A stretch of DNA of 64,000 bases from Hymenobacter sp. YC55 (GCF_029433095.1 NZ_JARNTX010000001.1:1054001-1118000); one strand, 5' to 3'; positions 43,491-52,505 are shown, counted from the stretch's first letter. Numbers and translations are program-made. Notes: a model not told the origin generated them from the sequence alone.

Positions 43491-44267
43491 TTATTTGCCC
43501 ATCCAGGTTTTGAAGGGCGTCAGCTTTTCCCGGCTTACAATCACCTCTTTATCAATGGCCGGTTTGAGCTGCAGCGCCAGCCGGTTGCCGAAGTAGGGCT
43601 GAATTTGCTCTACGCTGTCAATAGCTACCAAAAACGAACGGCTGATGCGGAAGAAGCGGCTTGGGTCGAGCATGGCTTCTAGCTCGTCGAGGGTGTAGTC
43701 CACGGCCATCTTCTTGCCGTCGAAGGTCTTGAACAAGTTCAGTCGCTCGTCGCTGTAGAAGTAGGCAATCTGCGGTGTCTCGACGGAAACTAGCTTCTGC
43801 GCGTACTGCACCAAAAACCGCTGGCGGTACTCCTTGGGTTGCAGCTGCTGTAGCTCCCGGATCAGGCTGCTTACATTCATCGTCGGCTCCGTTGCGGGGC
43901 CCTGGTACAAGGCTTTCACCTGCGAATACTTGTCGAGGGCGGCCCGCAGGTCGTCTTTCTGAATAGGCTTGAGCAGGTAATCTATGCTGTTGACCTTGAA
44001 GGCCTTGATGGCATATTCGTCGTAGGAAGTGGTAAACACAACCGTGCTTTTCACCTCGGTTTCCTCGAATATCTGGAAGCTCTGACCATCGGCCAGCTCG
44101 ATATCCATCAGAATCAGTTCTGGGGTCGGGTGTGCATTCAGCCAGTTCACGGTTTCGCGGATGCTGCCAGCCACGCCCACTACTTCGGCCGTGGGCTCCA
44201 CGGCGGCCAAAGTCCGAGTGAGCTTCTTGACGGCCATTTCTTCGTCTTCGACGATCAGGATTTTCAT
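43491..44267 (-). CDS. LytTR-family response regulator
   Basis: A 258-residue two-component regulator. The receiver domain (about 1-120) has the acidic pair in LIVEDEE, the phospho-acceptor Asp55 in LILMDIELADG and the conserved Lys in DYLLKPIQ. The C-terminal LytTR DNA-binding domain (about 150-255) shows the strands RFLVQYAQKLVSV, IAYFYSDERLNLF, FFRISRSFLVAID and VSREKLTPFKTWMG. It is encoded directly downstream of its sensor kinase, which starts 38 bp further upstream. Members of this family in Bacteroidota usually control a few nearby targets; the TonB-type receptor at 40612 is a candidate, though no site was identified. Confidence 0.93.
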   Translation of the reverse strand: MKILIVEDEEMAVKKLTRTLAAVEPTAEVVGVAGSIRETVNWLNAHPTPELILMDIELADGQSFQIFEETEVKSTVVFTTSYDEYAIKAFKVNSIDYLLKPIQKDDLRAALDKYSQVKALYQGPATEPTMNVSSLIRELQQLQPKEYRQRFLVQYAQKLVSVETPQIAYFYSDERLNLFKTFDGKKMAVDYTLDELEAMLDPSRFFRISRSFLVAIDSVEQIQPYFGNRLALQLKPAIDKEVIVSREKLTPFKTWMGK

Positions 44268-44305
44268 GAGAAAGAACTCCGAAAAGGGAGCAGCAAAATA
44301 GTGAG

Positions 44306-45343
44306 TTAGTGACTCGGCTGAATAAGGGGAATCGTGACCAGAAACTCGGTTTCGGTCTGCTGCACTTTGATATTGGGCTGTTTGAGCAAGCTGAACTTGC
44401 TAGCAATGTTGCTAAGCCCGACTTGGTTGGAAGCCACTTTCTGGACCTTTTTCTGCAGGTTGTTTTTCACCGTCAGTTGCCCGTTGTTTTGGGTACTGAT
44501 GTGCACCGTAAGGGGGTGGTCTTTGTGAATGACGTTGTGCTTCACCGCGTTTTCCACCAGTAGCTGCAAGGTCAGGGAGGGCAGCAAACGTTGCTCGTCG
44601 CTTGGCTCGATGGCCAAGTTTAGGTGCAGACTGTCGCCGTAGCGGGTCTTGAGCAGGTGGAAATACGAGCGGATGAATTGCAGCTCCGTAGCCAGGTTGG
44701 TTAGCTCGTTTTCATTGTTGCGGAGCAGGTAGCGGTACACCTTGCACATCTCATCCAAAAATTCCTCGGCCTTCTCGGCATCCTCACTGATGAGGTAAGA
44801 CAGCGTGTTGAGGCTGTTGAACAGAAAGTGCGGATTGACCTGCTGCTTGAGGCTGTCGAGTTGCGTTTGCAGGTTTTCTTTCTTGAGCTGCTCGGTTTCC
44901 TTCTCCGCCTGTAGCAGCCGCGAGAAATAGTATACGGCCTCCTGAATGCCCGTAATTAAAAAGGCGATAATCACGCTGCTCTGAATGGATTGCTTGAACG
45001 CTGCCGCGTTGTACGGCTTGTGGTAGCCTATTACATTGACCAGCCACATCAGCACCCAATCTTGTAGCACGTTGAAAACCCAGCACAGCGGAATAATGAA
45101 CAGCAGACGCGTCCGAACCTGCTTTAAAGCGGGAAAATGACGTTGAAACTTGATAATAATCCAGCGGTCTACTTCCCAGGTAATAGCAGAGCTGATCAGG
45201 GACTCCAATAAGATTTTAGCGGAATCGAGGGTGAAGAGGTGATCAAAGACGTTGAGAGCATAGCCAGTTATAATCACGAAAAAGGCGATGCCGCTAACGC
45301 GGATCCACCGGTCATCTAACTGTTCTGCAGGCTGGGCTGGCAT
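44306..45343 (-). CDS. LytS-type sensor histidine kinase
   Basis: I use the ATG at 45343 (345 aa); the frame extends to 45406, but the extra 21 residues add a doubtful hydrophobic start. About four membrane helices (for example GIAFFVIITGYALNVF and LLFIIPLCWVFNVLQ) are followed by a coiled coil (residues about 145-170) and the His_kinase domain with the acceptor His in QVNPHFLFNSLNTLSYLI. The ATPase part has the N box in LQLLVENAVKHN and a G box in NQVGLSNIASKF. There is no large sensory domain, so it may sense a membrane-borne cue. It is co-transcribed with the LytTR regulator 38 bp downstream. Confidence 0.92.
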   Translation of the reverse strand: MPAQPAEQLDDRWIRVSGIAFFVIITGYALNVFDHLFTLDSAKILLESLISSAITWEVDRWIIIKFQRHFPALKQVRTRLLFIIPLCWVFNVLQDWVLMWLVNVIGYHKPYNAAAFKQSIQSSVIIAFLITGIQEAVYYFSRLLQAEKETEQLKKENLQTQLDSLKQQVNPHFLFNSLNTLSYLISEDAEKAEEFLDEMCKVYRYLLRNNENELTNLATELQFIRSYFHLLKTRYGDSLHLNLAIEPSDEQRLLPSLTLQLLVENAVKHNVIHKDHPLTVHISTQNNGQLTVKNNLQKKVQKVASNQVGLSNIASKFSLLKQPNIKVQQTETEFLVTIPLIQPSH

Positions 45344-45406
45344 GAGTAGGGGCTTATTTATCAAATATAAACTTCCAGCTAGGCTAGGCAAAAGCCAATG
45401 CTGCAT

Positions 45407-45749
45407 GATTTGACGGAACCAAGGGTTGAATTGAGGAAAAGCAGGTGTTAACTGCTAATAGCTTCACCCCTTAATTCGAGCAGCGCCACTGCTTCCAAAT
45501 GCTAGGTTGTGCAAAGCGCCTTTGTCGGGAAGCGGCTTCTACTGTCACTGCTTGCCGTAGTCGATGTTGCGGTTGAAACATTGAAAAATAGAGTTGAAGC
45601 GCTGCTTCCCTCAACTCGTGGGTTTGGGCTTGTGCTAGCTGCCTTCCGCCAAGATCTTAAGCTACCCAACTTTATCTGCGACTTGGCTGAAACGCTGTAG
45701 GGCACTGTAGCTCGGCGTCGTGCCATCGCGCCCACTTCGTTTTCACTTT
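45407..45749. other. Intergenic region before the SnoaL-like gene
   Basis: About 340 bp. The 5' part should hold the kinase promoter (minus strand) and the 3' part the promoter of the gene at 45750. A 63-codon open frame here has no codon bias or homologue I know, so I give it no gene. Confidence 0.45.
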
Positions 45750-46628
45750 ATGCACAAGCCTAGCGTTCTGTTGCTTTTTGTAGCTTTCAATTACCTGAGC
45801 TACCCCGCGCCGTCTACTACCACCACAGACAGCCGTCCGTCAGATTATCAAACCCTGGTATCAGCGGAGCGTAATTTTGCCGAATTCACTAGCAAGTATG
45901 GTATCAAGGCCGGATTCACGCGTTATTTAGCCGACGAGGCGCTAGTTGTGGTGAAAGGCCGCTACCAGTTCGGCAAGCCTTTATACGAGAAGATGCCCGA
46001 TCAACCAACCGTGCTTTCTTGGAGGCCTGTGTATGCCGACATAGCTGCCTCTGGCGATTTTGGTTACACGACAGGTCCTTTCGAGGTAAGGCCCCGGGCA
46101 GTCGATGTGCCCAGTGCTTTCGGGCAGTTTACCAGCGTTTGGCACAAAACCAGCACAGGAGAATGGAAAGTTGTAGCCGATGTAGGCATCTCGCACCCAG
46201 CCCCCAACCAGCCAGCGCCGGCCTCTCTGATTGATCTAAACGCTACGATAAAGAAGCCTTTGGCCGTTACCGATACGGCTGTTAGCCAAAAAGACTTATT
46301 AGGTGCAGACGCCGGTATGAGGCAGGTGGCTAGTTCCTATTCGCTCGGGGCGGCTTACCAGAAAGTGCTAGCACCCACAAAAGCTGTACGACTGTATCGA
46401 ACAGGCAGCCAGCCATACGTGGGGCCAGCCGCCACAACCTTTGCGACCACGCAAACGGGTCGCGCCACCTACACGTCCGTAAAAGCAATAACCTCTGCCT
46501 CCGGCGACTTAGGCTTCACCTACGGTTACGCCCAGTACCAGCAGCTAACCGGCTCTTTTCTGCGCATCTGGAAACGAGACAATAACCGCGTCTGGAAATT
46601 GGTACACGAAGTAGCAGACTTGCACTAG
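45750..46628 (+). CDS. Secreted protein with two SnoaL/NTF2-like domains
   Basis: From the ATG at 45750 (292 aa; a GTG at 45720 is less likely) there is an N-terminal hydrophobic signal (SVLLLFVAFNYLSY) and two copies of a DUF4440/SnoaL-like domain. The first copy (about 30-145) contains RNFAEFTSKYGIKAGFTRYL and the strands GDFGYTTGPFEV, VWHKTSTGEWKVVADVG. The second (about 175-290) repeats the plan with MRQVASSYSLGAAYQKVL, GDLGFTYGYAQY and WKRDNNRVWKLVHEVAD. Such folds form cone-shaped pockets for small hydrophobic ligands; no catalytic set is evident. The tandem copies probably arose by duplication within the gene. Confidence 0.82.
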   Translation: MHKPSVLLLFVAFNYLSYPAPSTTTTDSRPSDYQTLVSAERNFAEFTSKYGIKAGFTRYLADEALVVVKGRYQFGKPLYEKMPDQPTVLSWRPVYADIAASGDFGYTTGPFEVRPRAVDVPSAFGQFTSVWHKTSTGEWKVVADVGISHPAPNQPAPASLIDLNATIKKPLAVTDTAVSQKDLLGADAGMRQVASSYSLGAAYQKVLAPTKAVRLYRTGSQPYVGPAATTFATTQTGRATYTSVKAITSASGDLGFTYGYAQYQQLTGSFLRIWKRDNNRVWKLVHEVADLH

Positions 46629-46816
46629 CCATAGGGTGACTAGTTGCTTTCCTAGTAGTGTTGACAGTGCTAAGTACATATAATCCAGTGTGCTATGTGT
46701 TTTTGCTGCCACTGCTTCGTCCACACGTTAGGGGACTATAGAGCCCAGGATTGCTCCCGCGTGGACAAGTACTAATCTTTCCAGGCTTTACTCTATTGGA
46801 ATTGTAATTGTAGAAA

Positions 46817-46890
46817 AACGCAGTGTGCCCTCAGGGAGGTAAGCAAAACGGCAACCTGTTTTGCTTACCTCCCTGAGGGCACACTGCGTT
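46817..46890. repeat. Perfect 33-bp inverted repeat
   Basis: Arms at 46817-46849 and 46858-46890 are exact complements around the 8-nt loop GGCAACCT. The arm includes CAGTGTGCCCTCAGGG and GAGGTAAGCAAAAC. It lies about 190 bp past the SnoaL-like gene and is not of the GTCATGCTGAGC type. It could be a terminator or a mobile repeat. Confidence 0.8.
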
Positions 46891-47189
46891 GAACAAACAA
46901 TGAGCAGCCAGCAGGCCCCGCAAGTCAAGGAAAATCCAACTATGCGAGTTGTTGGGGTAACTACTGTTTAAAATGGCTTCATGGGAGAGGTGTGTTGATA
47001 CGCTACCTCAATGGTGTTCAAAGCTTGGTTACTAAAAGAAAGGTTGAAGCTATTTCCTATGTTTTTCGTCCTATAGCCTACTTAGCAAGTAATTATAGGC
47101 ATCAGAAAATTGTTTGCTGCAAGAGTGGCAGTGCATCTCTGCTTACCCTCGTGGCTTAGCACAAGCCACGAGGGGCAAGTCAGCACTAA

Positions 47190-47549
47190 TCAGTTTTCAT
47201 TCAAGGCGGAAGATGGATAGCCGCTTCGCTCTAAAGCTTCTCTGTCGAGTTGCAAATGAGTTGGTGAGAACACCACGCGCCAGCCTTTATAGTTGGTTGA
47301 TGAATTGTTGAGTTTGCGCAAATCGCGGTTAGCGAATACACATTCAGATCTACGCCAGGTAGACATTAATCGGAAAAAGAGGGGATCAGGGAGTTTCATG
47401 AATACGAGTCTGTAAGGTTGGGGTAGGAGGGCAGTGCTCTTTCCACAACGAAAAGACTTGCGTGGGCTACTCGCTCGGTTGATAACCAGTTGAAGCGAAG
47501 CCACTAGTTCTAAGGCTTGACCATATTGAGTAGCCAACCAGAAGAGCAT
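47190..47549 (-). CDS. Doubtful 119-codon ORF
   Basis: The second half (CVFANRDLRKLNNSSTNYKG, then WRVVFSPTHLQLDREAL) has a protein-like look, while the first half is not convincing. Codon choice is weak and nothing around it supports a role. It may be a fragment of a lost gene. Confidence 0.2.
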   Translation of the reverse strand: MLFWLATQYGQALELVASLQLVINRASSPRKSFRCGKSTALLPQPYRLVFMKLPDPLFFRLMSTWRRSECVFANRDLRKLNNSSTNYKGWRVVFSPTHLQLDREALERSGYPSSALNEN

Positions 47550-47574
47550 AGTGAGCCCTTAGTAGTACACCACC

Positions 47575-47880
47575 GTGCCCGACGAAGACACGCCGACACG
47601 GAGTGCGCTAAAAGCACAACAGGTTTAGAGGTCTCCTAAAAGGAAAGAGAAATGCAGCTCCAAGCAACAAAGCGGGTATATACCCTCCAAATGTGACTAC
47701 GACCGATGCTCAACGCAGTGCCGAGAAAGGCGTAGCTTAAACCCAGCACGCAATACTGGGGTGCAGACAAATGTCTGCGGCGGTGCCGCAGGGACATAAC
47801 CTAGAAAGCTCAGTATGTAGTATACCGGCCGAGTAGTTTCGGCTAAACAGATTTCGCGGCATTAAGCCCGTGCGGCACGA
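47575..47880 (+). ncRNA. Possible group II intron 5' fragment
   Basis: The segment beginning GTGCCCGACGAAGACACG and running through GCTCAGTATGTAGTATACC to AAGCCCGTGCGGCACG has stretches of paired, unencoded sequence reminiscent of domain I-III of bacterial group II introns. The 5' end departs from the GUGYG rule at the last base. I could not find a domain V hairpin or an intron-encoded reverse transcriptase, so if it is an intron it is truncated and inactive. The call rests on remembered sequence style, not an alignment. Confidence 0.35.
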
Positions 47881-48041
47881 TTCACATTGGAGTAGATGGC
47901 GTTAGTGTGTGCCTAAGATATAAGGTGTATGAATAATACACAAGTGATATAAGTATTTTAATTGATTCTTGTAGTATTCTATTTTGCACTTCTATTTAAT
48001 ATGCCTAATCTTAGACCTATGAATTAAAAGGATATAAATCA

Positions 48042-49511
48042 AACCGCACATTTAGTTCTTATGCTTGGTGGCAGGTCACCGGGCCTAACAATGCGACGGG
48101 CTTGCTTGCCCGCGAACACGCAGAATGTAGTGGCCAGCAATCTGATTGCAGGCTCTAATCAGTTCGGATTTAAAATCACCGACAACAAGGGTGCGGAGTC
48201 TGCAGAGGACTTTGTAATAGTGACGGCGAATCCGGCGGTGCCGGTGGGTTCCACCTACCAGGTAATGGTGGAAACCGACAGTACGGGCGCTTCGCAGGAG
48301 CGCAACGGCTCCCCCAATGCATTCTTGGAACAACTTCATGTACGGTTGGCTAACCAGCCGCAGTACACAGGCTGGCTGGACTTTGGCTTGGGCGGCGACA
48401 CTTGGACGAAAGGCGACCCGTTAATTCAAATGAACTCGGTTGCCCAACGCGCTGAGGTGCTGAGCGGTAAAAAACAACACGGCCACCAAGTACATTCTGT
48501 TTCTGTACGCGGGCATAAACGAGCTGCAATATGGGGCGAGTGCACAAGCGGCATTAGATGCCCAAAAGGCACAAGTCGCTTTCTATCAGAGCCAAGGTAA
48601 TTTAGTGATTGGCAACACCATTACTGGTACGCGCAGCCCGCTTAGCCCCGAAAACTCGGAATTCTGGACACGCATCAAACAATACAATAACCTGCTGCGC
48701 GCCGACTTCAATGCCGAGCAAAATGCTACGGTGTTGATGGATATACAGACGCATCCGCAAATGGGCGGCTACGACGGGCCGCTTAGCACAACCTACTTCC
48801 GTGACCTGATTTACTATACCGATGCGGGCTCGACCGAGATAGCCAATTTTGCCGAACGCGCGTTGCCATTCGCCGTGTTAGGTATACGCCACGTTATTAA
48901 TTTCTCTGGTACCAGCGCCACGGCGACCCTCGATGCGCCGGATGCCGCTCCCGTGTACACCTTCTTTGACGCTGCCGACTGCCCCAATGGGGCCTTGGGC
49001 AATGGCTGGCTCAATGAGGCCATGTTTGTCATTGAAAACGGCAAATTCAAAGCGGTAAGCAAATTTAGTTCCGCACATATGGTGCGGCCTTCCTCCGAGG
49101 GCGGCAACCGGCAACGGGGCACGGCCCGTGTCGTGTGGACGGGTTCGCATAAGCCCTACGGCCTGGTGTGCCGCTACTGGGCAGGGGGTAACTATTACAT
49201 GGCCTATTTCGTGGATGCAAACAAGTTTGTCAACATCGGCGTATTCCGGACCAACGTCTCACCGGTGTAACACAGTTTACTTTCCAAAGCAATGTCAACT
49301 CGGAGCCAATAACTGTCAGTACCACTTACAGCGTAAGTTTCGTTGCGTTTGGTGACCGCATCCTCGCTTCGGTGCTCTCGGCCATGGCTCCGTGGTGGCA
49401 GGCGTAGATGTGACTGATTCGTCGGCGGAAAAGCTCACCACTGGCACCTGCAGCCTCACCTGCGGTGATCTGGGCGTGGAGTATGAGGATTTCTTCACGA
49501 CAGACGTATAG
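48042..49511 (+). pseudogene. Decayed secreted SGNH-hydrolase-like gene with at least four frameshifts
   Basis: Read across frames, one protein emerges. A PKD-like end comes first (TFSSYAWWQVTGPNNATG in one frame, then NLIAGSNQFGFKITDNKGAE in the next). An SGNH/GDSL-type domain follows: VETDSTGAS (block I), FGLGGDTW (block II), KYILFLYAGINELQYGASAQ (block III) and YTDAGSTEIANFAERAL where the Asp/His block is expected. A lectin-like tail ends it (YYMAYFVDANKFVNIG, QFTFQSNVNSEP, AGVDVTDSSAEKL). Frame changes fall near 48085-48112, 48455-48474, 49250-49268 and 49360-49390. There is no start or signal peptide; the 5' end merges into AT-rich DNA. The 48061-48600 and 48605-49270 open frames are pieces of it. 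Sequencing error could explain one shift but hardly four. Confidence 0.75.
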
Positions 49512-49541
49512 AGTGGGTAATAGGTTATATTTGCCTGCTCT

Positions 49542-49709
49542 ATGCATATGAAAGCGCTGCGTGAATTTTTGACAATTATGTTAGTTCCGATAACGGACTT
49601 CCTCACGAAGCGGCACGGCCTGCCGTCTACCTTAAGCAAGGAGCAGCAAGCGGAATGGGATGAATATGATGCTCAGCAGTGGCAGGCTTCGTACGCGTTA
49701 AAAGAGTAG
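49542..49709 (+). CDS. Small hypothetical protein, 55 aa
   Basis: ATG at 49542 to TAG at 49707, with an amphipathic start (MHMKALREFLTIMLVPITDF) and an acidic, Gln/Trp-rich tail. It lies just after the SGNH pseudogene. No family is recognised; base use is gene-like but the length leaves doubt. Confidence 0.4.
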   Translation: MHMKALREFLTIMLVPITDFLTKRHGLPSTLSKEQQAEWDEYDAQQWQASYALKE

Positions 49710-49772
49710 TAACTGTCCCACTAGTCTTGGCCGTCACATTAACACCGTAATGCGGGCCGTTGGTTATCATGC

Positions 49773-50978
49773 TTAGTACCTAGTAACGGGTTCACAGTCC
49801 ACTGCTGCCTTCCTAGCCGCAACAGACTTGGAACCTGTTAATCTCTTCTGTATAGGCTCTTCTATGAAATGGAACAGCACCCAAGAGAGCGCAACAAGCA
49901 GGATAAACTGGATTGCCACACTCTCGGTCACATACTCACGCAAGACAACTTGAAAAGTGCTCATATGCACCAGGTAAAATGCATACGAGCTTTTGCCGAG
50001 AGCTTGCGCGGGTTGGGTTTGCAGCAGGGCTTGAAACCAATTTTGTTCATAAATCAAGCCGTAGAGCAATCCCACGACACCGAGCGGCAGCAGCAGGTTG
50101 TTCACCGCGATACCGCGGTAGTCCATGGTTCCTTTAAAGAGGTCGAGTGGCGTTTCGACCATAGAAAGAATATAAATGCAGCCAGCCATCCATAGTACGC
50201 TAACTGCTGTGATTTTCCAGCCTTTGGCAACCTGTTGCGGATAGCGCTTCAAATAAAGGGCTAGGCCCATGCCAACAAAGAATTCGATGCAGCGCCCAAA
50301 AAATGTGAAGTTGAGCATGAACTGATACGAGCCCATGAACTCATAATAGCGAGTGGCTAGACCCGTCGCATTGCTTACGTAGACTAAGAGAAAGCCAAGT
50401 AGTGGTAGCGCAGCTGCGTGTCCAAACAGCAACTGCCACCGCCGCTTCAGCGTGAGCAGCAGCAACGGGGCCAGCGCGTAAAAGCATTCCTCTACTGTAA
50501 GCGTCCAGCCTTGTGCCAAACCAGTGAAAATAAACTTCTCGAAGAAGCCCCGCAGGAAGGTCAGGTTCAGCACGACCACCATTGGTTTGTCGTAGTGTAC
50601 GTAGTTAGGCCATTGTTCTGTGCCGTCCCAGGTCGGATTTAGTTGAAAGGAGACAAAGGCCAGAAGGGTGACTAGAAAATACAGCGGGTATATTCGAGCA
50701 AAGCGATTGCGGAAGTAGCGAAAAGCCCACTTGCCAGTTAACTGCACACTGTCTTGATAACGGGTGGCAATCAGAAAGCCGCTGAGCACAAAAAAGAGGG
50801 TAACACCAACGTGCCATTCCTCGATATATGCCGCCAAACCCGAATCCTTGGCAATGCAAGGCCACGGCAAGCGAGCAGGGCCGAAATGGTAGAAGAAAAC
50901 GAGGTAGGCAGCTATAGCGCGAATACCAGTTAATGCGGGGAAATAAGCCTTTGCTTTGGTAGTAGTTTGCTCTATCAC
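49773..50978 (-). CDS. Acyltransferase family 3 (OafA/YrhL-like) membrane protein
   Basis: A 401-residue integral membrane protein with about ten helices. The family signature is present: the N-terminal FPALTGIRAIAAYLVFFYHF with the catalytic His, a VGVTLFFVLSGFLIATRY segment, and RNRFARIYPLYFLV. These enzymes move acetyl or other acyl groups from cytoplasmic donors to sugars of O-antigens, capsules, peptidoglycan or exported glycans. No glycan-synthesis genes are adjacent, so the acceptor is unknown. It is the only clearly intact enzyme gene in the gene-poor stretch. Its start is 17 bp away from a divergent small membrane-protein ORF. Confidence 0.92.
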   Translation of the reverse strand: MIEQTTTKAKAYFPALTGIRAIAAYLVFFYHFGPARLPWPCIAKDSGLAAYIEEWHVGVTLFFVLSGFLIATRYQDSVQLTGKWAFRYFRNRFARIYPLYFLVTLLAFVSFQLNPTWDGTEQWPNYVHYDKPMVVVLNLTFLRGFFEKFIFTGLAQGWTLTVEECFYALAPLLLLTLKRRWQLLFGHAAALPLLGFLLVYVSNATGLATRYYEFMGSYQFMLNFTFFGRCIEFFVGMGLALYLKRYPQQVAKGWKITAVSVLWMAGCIYILSMVETPLDLFKGTMDYRGIAVNNLLLPLGVVGLLYGLIYEQNWFQALLQTQPAQALGKSSYAFYLVHMSTFQVVLREYVTESVAIQFILLVALSWVLFHFIEEPIQKRLTGSKSVAARKAAVDCEPVTRY

Positions 50979-50994
50979 AAATTTAGAAGAAATA

Positions 50995-51144
50995 ATGAGG
51001 GTTGCAAAGCTAGATCAAAAGCCTAGTAAACGACGGCGAACCTGCTACGGACAGTCCATAAGCCTAGCCCGCAAGGTGGGCTGGACGTTAGTAGTTATAG
51101 TCTTCCTCTTTTTAGTAACTGCGATCAGTCCTTATGGTTGGTAA
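50995..51144 (+). CDS. Small single-pass membrane protein, hypothetical
   Basis: From the ATG at 50995 (49 aa) the protein has a strongly basic N-terminus (DQKPSKRRRTC) and one hydrophobic helix (VGWTLVVIVFLFLVTAI). The topology would be N-in. It lies divergent to the acyltransferase. No family is recognised, and the short length leaves doubt; a longer form from 50956 is less likely. Confidence 0.4.
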   Translation: MRVAKLDQKPSKRRRTCYGQSISLARKVGWTLVVIVFLFLVTAISPYGW

Positions 51145-51359
51145 CTCTTTTCGCTGAAAAGTTCTTCCTCACGGCAGAGTGTTTTCAAGGTTTCAACCAT
51201 ACTTTATATTCTTTAATAATTATATATTTTTGTTGAAATGCTTATAAATAAGAGCATCATATGAATTATAATATAAACCTTTAGAGAAGGGTTTTAATAT
51301 AAGTTATATTAATGTATATTTATCTAAAATAATATTAGTTAAACACTATAAAAACTCCC

Positions 51360-51824
51360 ATGAAGCAACTCTCTACCTCCATCGCTTTGCTAGCCATTGG
51401 AACGACCCTGCTTGTAAGCAGTTGTAGCAAAGAGTCTGATTCGGTTTCTCCCGAGAACCTCTCAACTGCAGCTAGTGCGGAAGCCGAAACCGATAACGAC
51501 GGGCTTTTAATTTTCATACAGTGTGGCAACGGCGTCCGTAAATTAGCCGGAGAATATGACTGGGAAATGGGCAACAACTTGACTGGCCTGCCAGTGGACA
51601 TTTACGGCCCAACCACCTTGATGACAAACACCAAATTTCTGGTTACTCCCTCTGGCAACCGCATGGTGGTTTGTACGGGCGTAGCCTCCCCAGCTCCGGC
51701 TGCCATAGTCTATGACACAGATACGTGGACGGACAATGTGGCGGTGCCTAGTATTACTTACACAACTACGTGCACCACGCAAACTGACGGTAAGATGCGA
51801 TTCACTATGACGTATAAGCAATAA
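51360..51824 (+). CDS. Lipoprotein, unknown
   Basis: A 154-residue protein with a lipoprotein signal (IALLAIGTTLLVSSC) and an acidic, Ser-rich linker. The mature part is beta-rich with Thr repeats (SITYTTTCTTQTDGKMRFT) and four Cys in the mature domain that could form disulfides. No family is recognised. The 215 bp in front are very AT-rich and should contain the promoter; a terminator follows the stop, so the gene is monocistronic. Confidence 0.75.
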   Translation: MKQLSTSIALLAIGTTLLVSSCSKESDSVSPENLSTAASAEAETDNDGLLIFIQCGNGVRKLAGEYDWEMGNNLTGLPVDIYGPTTLMTNTKFLVTPSGNRMVVCTGVASPAPAAIVYDTDTWTDNVAVPSITYTTTCTTQTDGKMRFTMTYKQ

Positions 51825-51852
51825 TGCTTTATTGCTCATAGTTATTGTAAGC

Positions 51853-51885
51853 AAAAGCCCCGACCTCCCCAGGCCAGGGCTTTTT
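51853..51885 (+). terminator. Terminator of the lipoprotein gene
   Basis: AAAAGCCC and GGGCTTTTT close a hairpin with inner CCT/AGG pairs, ending in a T-run 29-61 bp past the stop. Confidence 0.8.
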
Positions 51886-51920
51886 GCTGGGACAGAAGGT
51901 AGGTGCTGGCGTTTGTGAGT

Positions 51921-52505
51921 ATGCCAGTTCCATCACCTATAAAAGAAGTGTTGCTTGGTATTGGCCTAGCCATAGCCCACGAAATGGTACGCTTGTTGAA
52001 TAGCAATGGCATGTACCCACTTCGCCCAAACTCTGCCCTAGCGAAGCAACTGCTCTCGGGTGAGGCCGTGAAAGTGACGCAGGGCCGCAGTAGCTCTGGC
52101 TAGTTCGAAGGCTACACGGCCAACAGTACGCTCGAATTATACGCGCTCGACTATGCGCAGTGGGTGGACTTAGGCCGCAAGCTGCTAGCCAAGAAAGTAC
52201 CCCTCAGTGCCCTGCTCACCTTCATCAAGCAGCGCAACCTACAGGGCCGGAACAAAAAGAGCGGCAAGTTTATCGAGCGCAACCGCCTCGCCTTCATGAT
52301 CCAGAATGCCATTTACCGCAACGACATTCGGGGTCGGCATTTCATTGAGCCCGCCTTTGCCATAGGTCAGGAGTTGACCGATATCTACCTCAACAATCAG
52401 CTACTCGACTTGGGCATGTGGCCAGCGAGTTTAGCTAGTACGGCAATGGCAGAGAAAAAGGATTTACAGGCGCTATCCATCCCGTCATTAGGACGAGTAG
52501 GGTAG
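51921..52505 (+). pseudogene. Phage-like (HK97 gp10/tail-completion-like) gene with an in-frame amber stop
   Basis: The frame runs from ATG 51921 through 60 codons to TAG at 52101, then goes on open in the same frame for 133 codons to a stop at 52503. The joined product has the plan of small phage head-tail proteins: a helical start (IKEVLLGIGLAIAHEMVRLL), then YALDYAQWVDLGRK, KVPLSALLTFIKQRNLQGR, NRLAFMIQNAIYRNDIRG and RHFIEPAFAIGQELTDIY. The family is recalled from Bacteroidota prophages and not checked. No other phage gene is near, so this is an isolated remnant. A single base change explains the stop. Confidence 0.65.

Larger units (their letters stand above)
46629..48041. other. Gene-poor, AT-richer stretch with remnants
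   Basis: About 1.4 kb without a gene I can support well. It contains a 33-bp perfect inverted repeat (46817-46890), a doubtful 119-codon minus-strand ORF (47190-47549), and an RNA-like segment (47575-47880) that recalls a group II intron. The last 150 bases before the SGNH pseudogene are very AT-rich. The composition differs from both flanks, suggesting acquired and decaying DNA. Confidence 0.5.

Noticed and set aside
43618..44406. 262-codon minus-strand ORF overlapping the LytTR gene in another frame
   Set aside because: The overlapping frame carries the full receiver and LytTR motifs; this one is a shifted translation of the same DNA.
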